Shown one piece after another: positions 11,332 through 24,473 of a DNA stretch of 64,000 nt (position 1 is its first letter; the number at the start of each line of letters is the position of its first letter). This DNA is from Chloranthus sessilifolius (lineage: Eukaryota > Streptophyta > Magnoliopsida > Chloranthales > Chloranthaceae). The stretch is from the NCBI GenBank assembly GCA_021018995.1, contig CM037584.1:171448317-171512316 (forward strand), given 5' to 3'. Made by a program: the position numbers and the translations under genes. The notes under the pieces were generated by a model. That model saw nothing but the letters and a program-made list of their open reading frames with translations. It did no database searches and was not told the origin of the DNA.

Positions 11332-13273
11332 CCGGTTAGGGCATATTTAATTTTCAATCAAACAAAAAAATAAAAATAATATATATATATATATACATAT
11401 TTCTCGGCCGAATGCGATCGGCCGACGACCAAATTTGGACGGCAGACTGATCACGCTTGCCACGGAGACCGGTGATGGGTCAGATTGCAAACACTTTGTG
11501 GCTGCAACTTATAAAAAAAAAAAAAATTTGAACCGACGATCCGGCGCTGCAAGACACGGTCAGATCGGATCACGACGCCGACAAGATGCGCCGAGGTCGA
11601 CCGGATGGTGCACCGGATGCTCGCATGCCGTGTGATGGTAGGCTTTGGTTAAGCCCAAAGGGCAGCTTTAACGAGCATAAAAATATATATATATATAAAA
11701 AATTGAACTGACGGTCCGGCGTCGTCCGACACATTTCGGTCACCGGACTAGCACCGATCGACGGCCGGGGCCGACCGGACGGCGCACCGAATCGCCGGTG
11801 CCGGTGTCTCCTGAGTGGGCGGATCTAAGTCCCATGAGGACTGTTTTTGTTGCGGCTGTTATAAAAAAAAAAAAAATTCTTTTCAAGAAGAAGATGAACA
11901 GTGGGGTTTAGGGTTTTCCTAGGGCCGGGTCGGGTCCGTTGTCGACCCACCTGACCCGGGTGATCCGGGCATCCTTGGTCCGCTGCCCGGCCCGCATGAC
12001 CAGCCATGACCCGACCCAGTGACCCGGACAAGACCCGATCTTAAGCCCGGTCCCGTTAGCTGTTCACCTGACCGGACCCGTGGACCCAGCCCAACTCATA
12101 CGACCCGTTGACACTTCGGCCCACTAGATACCCGGCCCATTACCTACGGCCCGGTGCCCCGGCCCATATCCCTGGCCCACTTCGGTCCGGTATCTCACCC
12201 TTGGACCAGGCCCACCTCAACCAGACTCCGGCCCATGACCCATGTGCTGACCCACGACCCAAACCACTTCAAATAAGTTTTTGTTTGCAGCCTCTATACT
12301 GCACTGCTTCCGCCGGCTGCAAATAAAGATTTAAAACTCAGAACTTGTTTCTGCCACCAGAATAAACATTTTTCGACTCAAACTTTAAAATGCGATATCT
12401 TGAGATATACAATTCTGTTTCGCGCATATGACCTGTCGATTGTAGTCTACTCGACGAGATCTACACTTTGGACTGATTTATGGGATTGTTTAACTCTATT
12501 TTAGACATGAAAATCCCAGTAAAAGGTTAATAAATTTATTTTTGTTCTAAATACATACTTGAACCCTTTTCAATATTCTATATAAATACTCCTACACTAT
12601 CATGTCATTGTTTGTAATTATTGCATATGCATCTTCACTTTATGACTATGTTTTCCTTAAACATGTTATATGAATATATTTAGGGTATGAAACATTAAAT
12701 TAATGACATGATAGAATGCCTAAGAACTTTAGTTCTATCTATAAAGGGGTTTAGATAGAACGGTAAAGCAATCATTTCGGGATGCGTAGCCAAAGTAGGT
12801 TTGTAGTCTGCTCAAAGGTGACCGATCTATGGAGGACACGTTATCCTTAAATTTTGAAATCCATTTCGTTAAGATTGCATGTGCATTTGTCTATGTGAAC
12901 TACTATTTCTGGCCAAAGTTGATTTAGAAAATTCATGTAGATAGAATGAGTAGAATAGTCATGTGTGTCTAGGTGAGAGAAGAGCGACAATTCTGGCCTA
13001 AGCTGATGGATAGCTTCGATAAAACCTAAAATACATCTGACTAGGTCTATGTGTGTTTCCTAAACACAACTTAGGGAGACTTACGATAAGTCAAAGCTTC
13101 TGCCCAAAGGTGATGCTGAGACAATGAGTGAAGTCTGTCCTTCAAAGTGAATGTTCCTTTGCACATGCTTGTTTACACTCTGATTAATTCAACCTTGACC
13201 CCGGGTATGAATTTTTATTTTTTAAAGTTCTAATTGAACAATGTGCTCATAGTTATTCCTTTTCATATCAGCT
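11332..13273 (+). other. Long untranslated leader of outer copia element
   Basis: About 1.95 kb without recognisable coding. Two diverged copies of a block starting with an A-run and (a)attgaac(c/t)gacg(a/g)tccggcg lie at about 11511-11640 and 11690-11810. The stretch 11900-12260 is GC-rich and dominated by gaccc and ggccc words; an open frame there encodes only a low-complexity proline-rich string. The remainder up to 13273 is ordinary AT-rich leader. Confidence 0.6.
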
Positions 13274-14155
13274 ATGGACGGATCAATTTTACATCAACAG
13301 ATGACCAGTATTGAAAAACTTAATGGCACCAATTATAACACCTGACGAATGGGTCTTGATTTGACCCTTGGATATATGGACTATGACTTTATTCTCTCGG
13401 AGGACAAGCCAACTTTATCGTCCAACGCCACTGATTTTCAAAAGGCCCAATATGCTCGTTGGGATAAGGCAAATCGTATGACGATGATGATCATACGCGC
13501 TTCTATTAGAGGTGGTATTAAAACTACCGAAACAGCCAAAAAATTGTTGAAAATCATCGAAGACCAGTTCGTTGGAACAGTAAAGTCCTTACAGTACGGC
13601 TATTTAATGTAATTGGTCAATATGCGATATGATGGAAACGGGAGTGTGCGAGAATTTATTTTAAAAATATCCATGTTGGCTATGAAACTTAAAGAACAAG
13701 GAATTACAATCGAAGAAGATGCCGTAGTGCATCTAGCTGTTGCTTTTCTTCCTAAGAAATTTGATACCTTTAAAGTGAATTACAACGCTCAAAGGGATAA
13801 ATGAGATTTAAATCAATTGATCTCGATGTACGTGATTAAAGAAGAGAGGCTTCGAGGAAACCAAGTAAAGTCTGCTAATTTTGGCTACAATCCGACTTAC
13901 AAGCTAGCTCATAAGAAGAATTTTAAGAAAAAGGGTAAGAAGCAGAACTACCACAATGGTAAGAGAACAAATGAAGACTTCAATCTGAATGTTGTAAAGA
14001 CTGATAATGATGATGGTTGCCACTTCTGTAAGAAGAAAGGTCATATTAAGAAAATTTGTTACTTATGGAAAAATAATATGAAGAAATAGCAAGGAGAGGC
14101 TAATCAGCAAAAGCAGCAAGGAGGGGCTAATCAGCAGGAGTCCCAGGTTGAATGA
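13274..14155 (+). pseudogene. copia gag (capsid-like) with zinc knuckle, broken by stops
   Basis: Starts at ATG 13274 and runs in one frame through stops at 13343 (TGA where a Trp is expected in NYNTWRMG), 13610, 13802 and 14087, ending at 14153. It has the copia gag layout: an N-terminal EKLNGTNY motif, a helical middle part, a basic stretch and a CX2CX4HX4C zinc knuckle (CHFC...H...C, about 14020-14060). Family knowledge: gag packages retrotransposon RNA into virus-like particles. No frameshift is needed to read it; every break is a point nonsense change. It is the only coding remnant clearly belonging to the outer element. Confidence 0.85.
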
Positions 14156-14371
14156 AAAGCTATTCTTTGACAATGAGGAGGAATTTTGAACAAATTTTAT
14201 TTATTGAGGATAAATTTTATTGTTAATGTTAGACTTATTAGAATTATTTATAGTTTTACTCCTCTCGGTGATAGTTTGATTATTACTTTAGATTCCATTA
14301 GTGTTGAATATGGTTCTTTAGTAAATAATTACGATCGTTGCAATTAGTTATATCAATTTTCCTGAAGATGA

Positions 14372-14376
14372 GACAT
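14372..14376. repeat. TSD gacat, left of Athila-like element
   Basis: Identical to 26030-26034. Confidence 0.88.
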
Positions 14377-15942
14377 TGGTCGATTTTAAATGTAACCCTT
14401 GCAAGTGCACAAGATCTATTACAGTATGGCAAGAACAAGGGTGTCGAACCCACAGGGAAACGTAAAATTTTAATTAATTCTTCAAGAGATTTTAAAAACG
14501 TCCCTAAGGAAGTACCAAAGGGCAGATTCTGTTTATCAAAAATTTATCACACTTTTCCTAAATGCAAGAAAAATAAATTAATTAATCTAAACAACTAATT
14601 ACTGATGAATCTAATAACAATATTTAAATATGATCAAGGAATATGCTACCCCAGATTAGTACCCCTTTTCTATCATTAAAACCCACAGTTTCATTAAAGC
14701 ATCATTCACACCATCATTCGTTTATAGAGATGATTCGTAATAAAATATGATCATCAATCCGACATACCCTATCTAAAAATAATGACTCAGCCTATCATTG
14801 CGGTATGAGTCATGAAAGAAGCATAGCGTATCTCATGATGTTTAGATCACAACAGTAAAAACATAATCGCTCCGCAGCCTAAATCAGCCTGCAGGTCCAG
14901 ATCTAGCGATTATAGCCGTTGATACGTGCAATCAACGGTCATAACAAGCATTCAATATATTTTTAATAACACAAATTTTTAGCAAAACCATTCCATGATG
15001 ACAATAATAGACTGCGGTATTAATCATAAAAAATTGCTACTTATCTGGGGATCGCATCTTCCCCGATCAACTGATTTAGCCGCTCATCTTTGGTGTATGA
15101 TCTCCTTGTTCATTCAAAGCCATTCCTCTTTTCATTTCTTCCAAAAGATCTTTGTTTATAATACCTTTTCCTAAATACAATCTATGAATGTAAAAGAAAG
15201 ACAGTGCAAATCCTAAGTACAATCTACCCAGATGGAACCCTAGAAGAAGAAAAGAAGAACTCTTAAAAGATGCCCAGAGGAGTCTAAAACCAAAAATAAT
15301 AATAATGAATAATAACCCTCTAAAATTCCCCTAAAAAAAGTCTCTTCCCGAAGTGTTTGATTTGGCTTTAAATAGCATCCACGTCGCGTAGGTTTCCCAG
15401 CCGCAGAGGTGTTCCAACTCGACAATTTAGGGTCGATGCATCGACCCTGAAAAGATCCCTAAAAATATGCTTTAAAGTGTCAGGTCCGTGTCAGACTCCT
15501 TTTTGTGGCTCGATTAATCGACCAAAAGGGTTGATGCATCGACTCCCAGAAATCCGTGAATTCCAGCCCACTTTTTATATCAGACACTACTTCAGTATTT
15601 CAGCCATAACTTTCTGTCCTGAACTCGGATTGAGGCGATTCATGCGCCATTGAAAAGATGACAGAAAGATATACAACTTTTGGGTTTTGACAATTTCATA
15701 ATTCGGTCGCCCTGAAGGTCTAAATTGAGCTGCAAGTCGCACCAAGTTCTCGATGACCCAAAGTTGCAGTGTTTTGATATTATTTTCAGAATTCTTTGAT
15801 TGTTTTCTGCACTTGGCTTGTATTTACCTGAAACACTTCAAATCTAATAATTCTCATAAAATAGCCTTCATCAGATAGCCAAATGTAGGTGTTTAGGGGT
15901 GAAATATCATCACACCCCAAACCTACACTTTGCTACTCATCA
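14377..15942 (-). repeat. 3' LTR of Athila-like element
   Basis: Matches 24474-26029 along its length. Its element-sense start is ambiguous. A 30-bp unit (caccccaaacctacactttg plus 10 bases) is present twice, at 15913-15942 and 15943-15972, so the LTR could begin at 15942 or 15912. The TSD on the other side supports the form starting TGATGAG at 15942. Confidence 0.88.
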
Positions 15943-15972
15943 CACCCCAAACCTACACTTTGCTAGTCCTCG
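15943..15972 (-). other. Polypurine tract next to the Athila 3' LTR
   Basis: Read on the minus strand it ends in taggtttggggtg directly before TGATGAG. This is the expected plus-strand primer position. It is preceded by the tgctcgaggactagcaaag motif common upstream of Athila/Tat 3' LTRs. A second copy of the tract sits 30 bases further in, inside the LTR. Confidence 0.7.
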
Positions 15973-17992
15973 AGCAAAGCAAACTAAAGAAAAATAAATG
16001 CTACTTTCGTAGGGAGCACGATTGCACTTAGCATGTGCAACAAACCTTTAAACCCCTAGGTGATCCCTAGTGGAGGAGTTGTGTCTTCTGAGGGTTTACA
16101 GTGAAGTTACCCACAAACTTCAATAAATTTTAAACCATCGGTAAAATTGAGTTTTCAAAACAATGATTTTTTTTATAACATATATATTATTCAAAAATAA
16201 AAACATTAATTGTTTCAATATGTGAATCATCAGTCTTAAATATTAGTGTCATATCAATCATGCTAGTATCCATTCAAATTAATCTAATGCTCAAATTGTT
16301 AGACAACTCGTCCATTCATGCCTAAACGTGAAGTGTGTGCATACCCAAACCAAGATTTATCAATCTCGGAACTAGTCCAAATGGAAAATCGTCGAATCTA
16401 TTGTCTCGACTCAATCCTCACTTTAGGTATACTCTCGAAATAAAATCACTCCGATGATGGATAAGCTTTCGCACATATGTGAGAGATCAATACAAAACAA
16501 GCAAAAAGGTCTCACATGATAAATGAAACACGATGTAATCAATGAACAAAATCAAATCTCATAAGAACAGATACTTGTATATCCTAAGCATGTCATATCA
16601 AGTGTCATAAGTATCATATATTTACTCTTCACAAGGCAGTTACCAATGCAAGATCAGATCATGAAGGTCTTTTGTAGGGTTGTAATGAGGCTCAGGAAAG
16701 GGTAAGAAAGAAAGGGGATTTGGATTCAAAATTTCTGAGAAATTGGAAAAGAAACAAACTTCTGATTTTTCTATCTCTTTTTTCTTTTCTAATTTCTCGC
16801 TATTTTTTTTCAATATTTTTCTAATTTTCTCAACTTTCTTTTTATTTTGAATTTCCTTTTCTTGAAGCACCTCATATTTTTCATTATTTTTCACAATTTT
16901 CTTTTTCTTTTTTCCCCCCTTTTTCTTTTATATTTTTGCCATACACTCTCAGTAAACACCACAACTCAGTATCTCTCCACTTACTCTCTTTTCGTTCATT
17001 TTCATCCCTCGTTCCTAATTTCTCAGAAATAAGAAGGGTAAAGCTGAATTTTCATAAATGGTGAAGGGTTAAAGGTTAACGTGACTTATCAAAGAATGTA
17101 TAAAAGTAAATTTTTTCAATAGGCTCAAAGGGGTACTAGAAGGATAAATTTATATGAGGTGGGGTATTTAAGCACAAACGAGCCAAAGATGGCCTTCAAT
17201 CATGTCCTTAAAAGATGGTAACCTTGCCTATTTGTCTTGAGTAGATATACAGTACGTTCTAACACAATAATATGAATTTGATATCATGCAAAGTCACAAG
17301 CCAAAATAAAATGTATGAGATTATTCAAAATAATTCGTATTCAAAGAAAACTCCAAGTTTATGTATTCACTCATCAATGACGGGAAATTAGCTCTAAAGC
17401 TTCCTGGGTTTAGTCTCCACTAAGAACCTAAGATTCACCGTTCAAAACAGTTCATCGATTTCTAAGTCTTAGCTTGGTATAAGTGTAAAAATTCTAAGCA
17501 TGAATATCAAAATTACCTACAAAATATCACATTAAGCGTCATTATCCTAGATACAAGTAATCAAAATATGACATTGATATTATCAAAATTAAATTCACAT
17601 GCATTATCAACTAAAGTTTGAAAACTATCGAAAAATAATTCATATATGATGGTTCAAAATTATTATTATTATTTATTTTTTTTTATATGAAAAAAAATAA
17701 GAAAGTGACGCAAGATAGAGAATCATACCCCCAAACCTAAAAATGACAATGTCCTCATTGATTGAAATAAGTAGCGCACCCTCAAACCTATTGAAAAGTA
17801 CCTCAACACAAAGATCAGGTGCAGAGAATATGTGCGTCAAATTAGAACATAACCAAAAATAGATTGAAGGTAATGTGGCTACACTAATTTAGAAATTAAA
17901 AGCAACCTAAACTAAACTAAAAGCTAATATTCTAGAACTAAACATACGAAAAGAGAAATCCTAAATCCTAACTAAACAAGAGTCCAACACCT
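15973..17992 (-). other. Non-coding 3' part of Athila-like element
   Basis: About 2 kb between pol and the 3' LTR. It has the gacattgtcatttttagg...ttgggggtatg motif (minus strand, about 17750-17725) seen after pol in this lineage. Frames here are low complexity, Lys/Glu- or Phe/Leu-rich because of polypurine and polypyrimidine runs at 16740-16950. No envelope-like protein is recognisable. Confidence 0.6.
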
Positions 17993-20900
17993 TTAATCTA
18001 GGTCACTGAGGTGCATCGCCTCAATTTCGAACTGGGTCATCGGCTCAAACATTGGTTTAAGACGTTGCCCATTGACTTTGAAGACTTGATTTTCCTTGAG
18101 ATTTCAGATCTCAATCGCACCATGCGCACTAATAGAAACAACCTGAAACGGGCCTTTCCATCTAGATTTCAGTTTCCCCGGGTAGAGCTTAAGTCTGGAG
18201 TTGAACAACCAAACTTTTTGTCCAATGTGGAACTCTTTCCGAGAAATAGGCTCATCATGCAGCTTCTTGTACCTTTCTTTGTATATCTTGGAGTTTTCAT
18301 ACGCATCATAGCGTAGCTCTTCCAATTCACTCAGCTGTAGCCTTCGATTTGATCTTGCCGCTTGCATATCAAAGTTAAATCTTTTGATAGCCCAAAATGC
18401 CTTATGCTCCAATTCAACAGAAAGATGGCATGCTTTCTCGTAGATAATTCTGAACGGAGACATTCCAATTGGTGTCTTGAAGGCGGTACGATAGGCCCAA
18501 AGACCATCAGATAGCCGGTTAGACCAATCTCTTCTATCTGGTCGCACCGTCTTTTCTAAAATTTGTTTAATCTCTCTGTTCGACACTTCCACCTAACCAC
18601 TAGTCTGTGGATGGTACGGCGTTGCGACCTTGTGAGTGACGCTGTATTTCTTCATTAAAGTAGCAAAATAGCGGTTGCAAAAGTGCGAACCGCCATCACT
18701 AATGATCGCCCGTGGAAACCCGAATCTGTTAAAAATATTTTCTTTCAGAAATTTGACCACAACTTTGTGGTCATTCGAACGGGTTGCCACAGCTTCAATC
18801 CATTTGGAAACGTAGTCAACAACTACAAGAATATATGAGTATCCGAATGACGTGGGGAAAGGACCCATGAAGTCAATCCCCAAAACATAAAAAATTTCAA
18901 CAATTAAAATCGGATTAAAGGGCATCATATTTCGTCGTGAAATATTTCCCAGTTGTTGACATTGTTGGCATTCTTTGCAAAATCGAGCAGCGTCACGAAA
19001 GATGGAGGGCCAGTAGAATCCGCTTTGAAGGATTTTTTGTGCGGTCTTCTGTCCTCGGAAATGGCCTCCACAGGCTCCAGCATGGCAAAAATTTATGACG
19101 CTTAGTTGCTCTTCTTCCGGTACACATCTCCTGATGATTTGATCGGAACAAATTTTGAATAATTGTGGTTCATCCAAAAAATAATATTTGATTTGGGAGA
19201 AAAAGAGATGCTTATCATTCTTACCCCATTCAGTAGGGATTCTGCCAGTGACCAGATAATTCACGATATTGGCAAACCAAGGAGCTTTCGTAGCAGTCGC
19301 ATCAATTGCTATCAATTGCTCATTCGGAGAAGAGTCCCGGATAGGTTCAGGTGTAGAAGATTCTTCAGGCAAAATGTGAGACAAGTGATCAGCCACAACA
19401 TTCTCTACTCCCTTTTTATCTTTGATTTCGAAATTGAACTCTTGAAGGAGCAAGATCCAGCGGATCAATCTTGGTTTGGCGTCCTTCTTTGCCAATAGAT
19501 ATTTCAATACAGAGTGGTCTGAAAAGACCACTATTTTTTATCAAAGCAGATAAGATCAAAATTTATCGAGAGCATACACCACAGCTAACAATTCTTTCTC
19601 GGTGGTGGTGTAATTGAGTTGTGCATCAATCAATGTCTTGCTAGCATAGTAAATTACGTGAGGTAATTTGTTCACCCTTTGCCCTAAGACAGCTCCGATC
19701 GCGTAATCATATGCATCACACATGAGTTCGAATGGCAAAGAATAATCCGGTGGTTAGATTATCGGTGCATTTGATAAGAGCTCGCACAATTTTAGAAATG
19801 ATTTCATGCAATCCTCATCGAAGTCAAAAGGAACATCTTTGCCAAGCAAGGTGCACAATGGTTTAGCCACCTTGCTAAAATCTTTGATGAATCTTCTATA
19901 AAATCAGCATGACCAAAAAATGATCGAATTTGTCGAACACTCTTCGGTGGGGGCAAATTAGCAATTAGGCCAACTTTGGCCTTATCAACTTCGATTCCTT
20001 TCTTGAAAACAATATGCCTGAGAACAATTCCTTGTTGAACCATAAAATGGCTCTTCTCCCAGCTAAGAACAAGTTTGGAATCCATACAACGTTGCAACAC
20101 TTGTGCAAGGTGATTCAAGCATGAACCAAATGTCTTCCCAAAAACAGAGAAATCGTCCATGAATACCTCAATGAACTTGTCAATCATATCCGAAAATATG
20201 ACCAACATGCATCGTTGGAAAGTAGCAGGTGCATTACATAAGCCGAACGGTATTCTGCAATATGCAAAAGTACCGTAAGGACACGTGAATGTCATTTTCT
20301 CTTGATCAGGTGGAAAAACGGGCACTTGATTGTATCCCGAATAACCATCAAGAAAGCAATAAAACTCTTGCCCAACTAACTTTTCAAGAATTTGATCAAT
20401 GAACGGAAGGGGAAAATGATCCTTTCAGGTAGCTGTGTTCAATTTTCTATAATCAATACAGACACGCCACCCAGTAGTTTCACGAGTAGGTAACAATTCT
20501 CCCTCCGTAGTTTCTTTCACAGTGATTCCAGACTTTTTCGGAACGATTTGTACTGGACTAACCCATTCACTATCAGAGATCGGATAGATGATTCCAGCAT
20601 CAAGTAATTTAATGATTTCCTTTAAAACAACTTCTTGCATGCTCGGATTAAGTCGCCTTTGCGGTTCTCTCGATGGTGTACTATCATCTTCCAGATATAT
20701 TTTGTGCATACATACTGCTGGGTCAATCCCTTTGAGATCGGCTAAGGTCCACCCGATGGCTTCCTTGTGCTCTTTAAGTACTTTCAACAAATCATGCTCT
20801 TGTTCTGCCGACAATGTAGAGGAAATTATTATCGGAAGCGTTTCATGAGGTCCCAGAAAAGCGTACTTGAGCGACTCAGGTAACTGTTTTAATTCGACAG

Positions 20901-21760
20901 TTGGTGGCTGCTCAATTGATGGAGTCAGCACATCCTTTACCTCAATAGGTAATGGTTCTACCTTAGTCACATTTTCACATAAGTTATCATCTGGACGTGA
21001 TAAACTCGACCTCGTCTCTTCTGACTGCTTCCTTTCAGATCCTTTTACTTCATAGATGGCCAACAAAGTAGTTTCAAATTTTTCTTTGGTGAGCATTGAT
21101 GGTAATGCTTCATCCACCACTTCGTCCATCTGATCGATGTAAAAACATTCGACCTCATCCTCGTTAGGTAAATGGTTCATCGCATGAAATATGTTCAATC
21201 TGACCTTCATGTTCCCAAAAGAAACGTCCATGACTCCCGTTCGACAATTAATGCAAGCATTGGCAGTGGCGAGAAACGGACGTCCAAGGATGATGGGGAC
21301 CTGATTAATTGATTTAACAGGTGGTTCCATATCTAAAACAACGAAGTCCACTGAAAAGACAAACTTGTCTATTCCAACCAAAACATCCTCAATAATACCC
21401 CTAGGTCTTCTTTCTGACTTATCAGCCAGTTGGAGTGTGACCGTCGTGGGTTTTAATTCACCCAATCCGAGTTTCTCGTACATTGAGTATGAAATTAGAT
21501 TAACACTTGCTCCCAAATCCAATAATGCTTTTCCAATTGGTTGCCCACCAATGACACGTGGAACAGTTGGGACACCAGGGTCCTTCAGTTTCTGTGGGGT
21601 TTCCAATTGCAATATCGAACTGACTTGATTTGTCAGGAACACTTTCTTTGAAACATGATTACGTGCCTTTCTCTTACGAGTGCACAAATCTTTGAAAAAC
21701 TTGGCATATTCAGAAACTTGTTTGATTGTTTCAAGTAATGGAAGATTTATCTTTACTTAC
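17993..21760 (-). pseudogene. Athila-like pol (protease, RT, RNase H, integrase), broken
   Basis: Read from 21760 leftward. The protease has DLGAS in place of the usual DTG/DSG. RT starts before 20425 and continues at 20325 after a CGA-to-TGA stop in NTATRKD, with the catalytic FMDD at about 20175-20160. A frameshift near 19910 moves the frame before RNase H (19738-19556, containing LMCDAYDYAIGAVLGQ). Integrase at 19531-18593 has a zinc-binding HHCC region and catalytic Asp residues in GIDFMG and ISDGG; a CAG-to-TAG stop at about 18590 breaks it. The C-terminal part (18592-18104, including [19 protein letters not shown]) is typical of Athila. A further stop precedes the end, SDLD, at 17993. 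Several stops and at least one frameshift make it inactive. Confidence 0.92.
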
Positions 21761-23642
21761 TTGAATGCTGCAAAGATTTCTTTCATTTTTGCCGGTCTCT
21801 TTCCCATTCTAGACGGAGGAGTTAGGCATTCAGGAAATGGTGCCTTTGGGACATAAGGTGCAGATTCAAGTTCCGATTCTTTTTCATGTCCTTGTTGGAC
21901 AGTTGGAAGTGACACTTCCTCTATTTCTTTTTCTTTTCCGTTCTCTCTTCCTTGCTCTTTTTCTTTCTATTTTTCTTTTCCTTTCTCTGATTCTCTTTTT
22001 GCATCAGCTTCCACAGGCATTTTCACTTGATTATCAACTTCTCGCCCACTTCTCAGTACTGTAACAACTTTCAAGTGTTGACTATTCGATGGTCCTTCAT
22101 CAGGTGGTGCTTGACCTCGAGGATTGTTGACGGGTTGGCTGGGAAGCCTACCTTCCTCTCGTTGACTCAGTTGACTGACTTGGTCCATTATCATCTGTTG
22201 AAAAGATTGCATGCTTCGCATCACCTTTTCTTCCATATCAGAATCTTTCGAAGTATTGGTATGAGATTGATTAAGATTCTGATTGAAATTCTGATTTTTT
22301 CGGTATCCAGTATTTGGATGATAATACAGAACATTCTGCTGGAAATTGGAATTTTGTTGGAAATTCTGTTGTGGACGAAAGTTTTGTTGTCCACCCATTG
22401 TGTTGGCTCTGTACTGCTGGTTTACCTGACCAGTTTGGTTAGATCCACCACATCCTAAGTTGGGGTGATTTTTCCATTCCGGATTGTAGGTATTTGAGTA
22501 CATGTTTCTACCCTGCCGCTGATAAGATTGAGTCACATTGACCTGCTCTTGAGGAGTAGGTTCATCAGGGAAGAATGACAAAGTAGTAGGACACTCGTTA
22601 GCCATGTGACATGGGTGGTCACAAATTGAACACACAGTGGGGGTGATAGGAGCTTTAGCTTGCTTGGTAGCAGCTAACAACATATTCATTTGGTTGGATA
22701 GCATGTCAACCTTTGTTGATAAATCAGAGGTATTATTGTTAACATCGTATAATCCGTCTCTTGTCAACACATGAGATTTAGGTGCCAGGTCCAAGTTAAT
22801 TCACCCCAATATTGCATTTTGTATCGAGGTTTGATATAACTTCTCAAACAATGCCCACAATTCGTCGGCTTCTTTTGTGGCACATGATCCACCACAAGAT
22901 GCATCAACCATGCGTCTCTCTTCAGGAATCAGTCCATTGTAAAAACTCTGGACTTGTTGCCACCTTGGAACTTGATGATTGGGACAACTCTTAATCAATT
23001 CCTTAAAGCGTTCCCAACATTCATGGAATGTTTCTGTAGGTTGTTGGGAGAAAATTTGAATTTTCTGACGCGCTCAATGGCTTTAGTCATGGGAAAATAT
23101 TTTTTAAGGAACTGACGATGTAGCTTTGTCCAACTCTGGATAGATTGTGGTTCTAAGGAATATAACCACGTTTTTGCCTTATCTCTTAAAGAGAAAGGAA
23201 AGAGTCGTAGCTTAGCTATCTTATCAGTGACATTGTGGACTCTGAACATTTTGCATACCCCAGTGAATTCATTTAGATGAACGTGCGGATTTTCATTTGC
23301 TAATCTATGGAAAATTGGTAGCATTTGAATCATTGCTGATTTGAATTCATAGTGGTTCCCTGGAATGGGATCATGCATGATACTATCCTGATCCTCGTAA
23401 AAACCAGGATCATTATAATATTCGAGTGTTCTAGGGCCCTCATTGTAATTATTATTCCCATTATTTTCATTATTTGTATTATTGCCATTCTGGTTGTTCC
23501 CATTCATTTCTTGCCTTTGATCAACCATGATATCAGTATGATGATACAGATTCCTTTGGATTCTGCGATTCTTTCTACAAGATCGTTCGATCTCAAGATT
23601 AAACGGTTGCAGATGCGGGTGCTGAGATCGAGTAAAGCTCAT
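21761..23642 (-). pseudogene. Athila-like gag, broken by a frameshift and stops
   Basis: Starts at ATG 23642 (MSFTRSQHPHLQPF) with an Asn/Gly-rich segment and the capsid-type LRLFPFSLRDKAKTWL block. A frameshift at about 23060 moves the frame to SQQPTETFHECWERFKEL, the conserved Athila/Tat gag motif. A CGA-to-TGA stop at 22801 follows. A zinc knuckle (CX2CX4HX4C) sits at about 22633-22592. A Gln/Asn-rich tail and a highly charged Lys/Glu linker lead into pol in the same frame. Family knowledge: gag forms the particle in which reverse transcription occurs. Gag and pol appear to be one fused frame, as in many plant gypsy elements. Confidence 0.88.
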
Positions 23643-24449
23643 ACACCATGCTCACAACAAGGATTGATAAATCCACAACAAACCCAAAATATTCAGCTTC
23701 AATCGATTAAAGCAAAGATTTTCAATCGATTGACACAAGCGCACAAAGTTTTTTTTTTTTTTTTCTAATTTAAATTAAAATTCGAATTTAAATTAAAGAA
23801 GAATTTTTTTTAAAAAATTTTTAAATTCGAATTTCAAAAATAAAAATTAAATTCGAAAATTAAAATATAAAATTTAAATTTCAAAACCTAAAGGCAATCC
23901 TACAAAATCCTATAAAATCTTACCTAAAAGAGAAAAAGAAAGGAGAGAATAGAAAGATTCCTACAAAGCCTAAAGCAAGTAGTCACACAAAAATTAATAA
24001 CTAAATTTTAGAAAATCCTATAAAATATCTAAAAGAGGAAAATAAGGAAAATGGACTCCTAAAAAATTTAAAATAAGAAATCCTAAAAATCTAAACTTCC
24101 TAAAAGAACTCTACAAAAACTTACCTAAGAGAGAAAAATAAGGGAAAGAAGATTTTGCAAATCAAAAATCTAAATATTAATTTTTAAAATTCAAAAATCA
24201 AAATTCACACAAGAAAATCAAAATTTAATTTATAAATTAAATTTTAAAAATTCTAATTGCAAAAATTTAAGTTCAAAAATCAAAAATCAACCTTTGAGTA
24301 CCAAATTTCAGATTTCACAATCTACAAACTTCCAAATTTTCAGAATTAAAGATTTTTTTTAAAATTTTTTAATTTATTATTATTATTATTTTTTTTTTCA
24401 CCACAAAACACACAAATCTCTATCCGAATTAATCAAAATTTTACCGATT
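23643..24449 (-). other. Leader of Athila-like element
   Basis: AT-rich, low-complexity stretch between primer site and gag, with a T-run at 23749-23764 and many aaattt-type words. No coding seen. Confidence 0.6.
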
Positions 24450-24467
24450 TTCCCGACAGCGGTGTCA
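24450..24467 (-). other. Primer binding site, tRNA-Asp type (mutated)
   Basis: Minus-strand TGACACCGCTGTCGGGAA lies six bases inside the 5' LTR. It differs from the usual Athila/Tat primer site TGGCGCCGTTGCCGGGGA at a few positions, nearly all transitions. Confidence 0.75.
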
Positions 24468-24473
24468 AAAACT

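Noticed and set aside
12108..12326. Proline-rich open frame in the copia leader
   Set aside because: Low-complexity gaccc/ggccc sequence; no family match and no place in a copia gene order.
16640..17032. Candidate envelope-like gene of the Athila element
   Set aside because: Frames are Lys/Glu- or Phe/Leu-rich translations of polypurine or polypyrimidine runs, without signal peptide or membrane pattern expected of an env-like protein.
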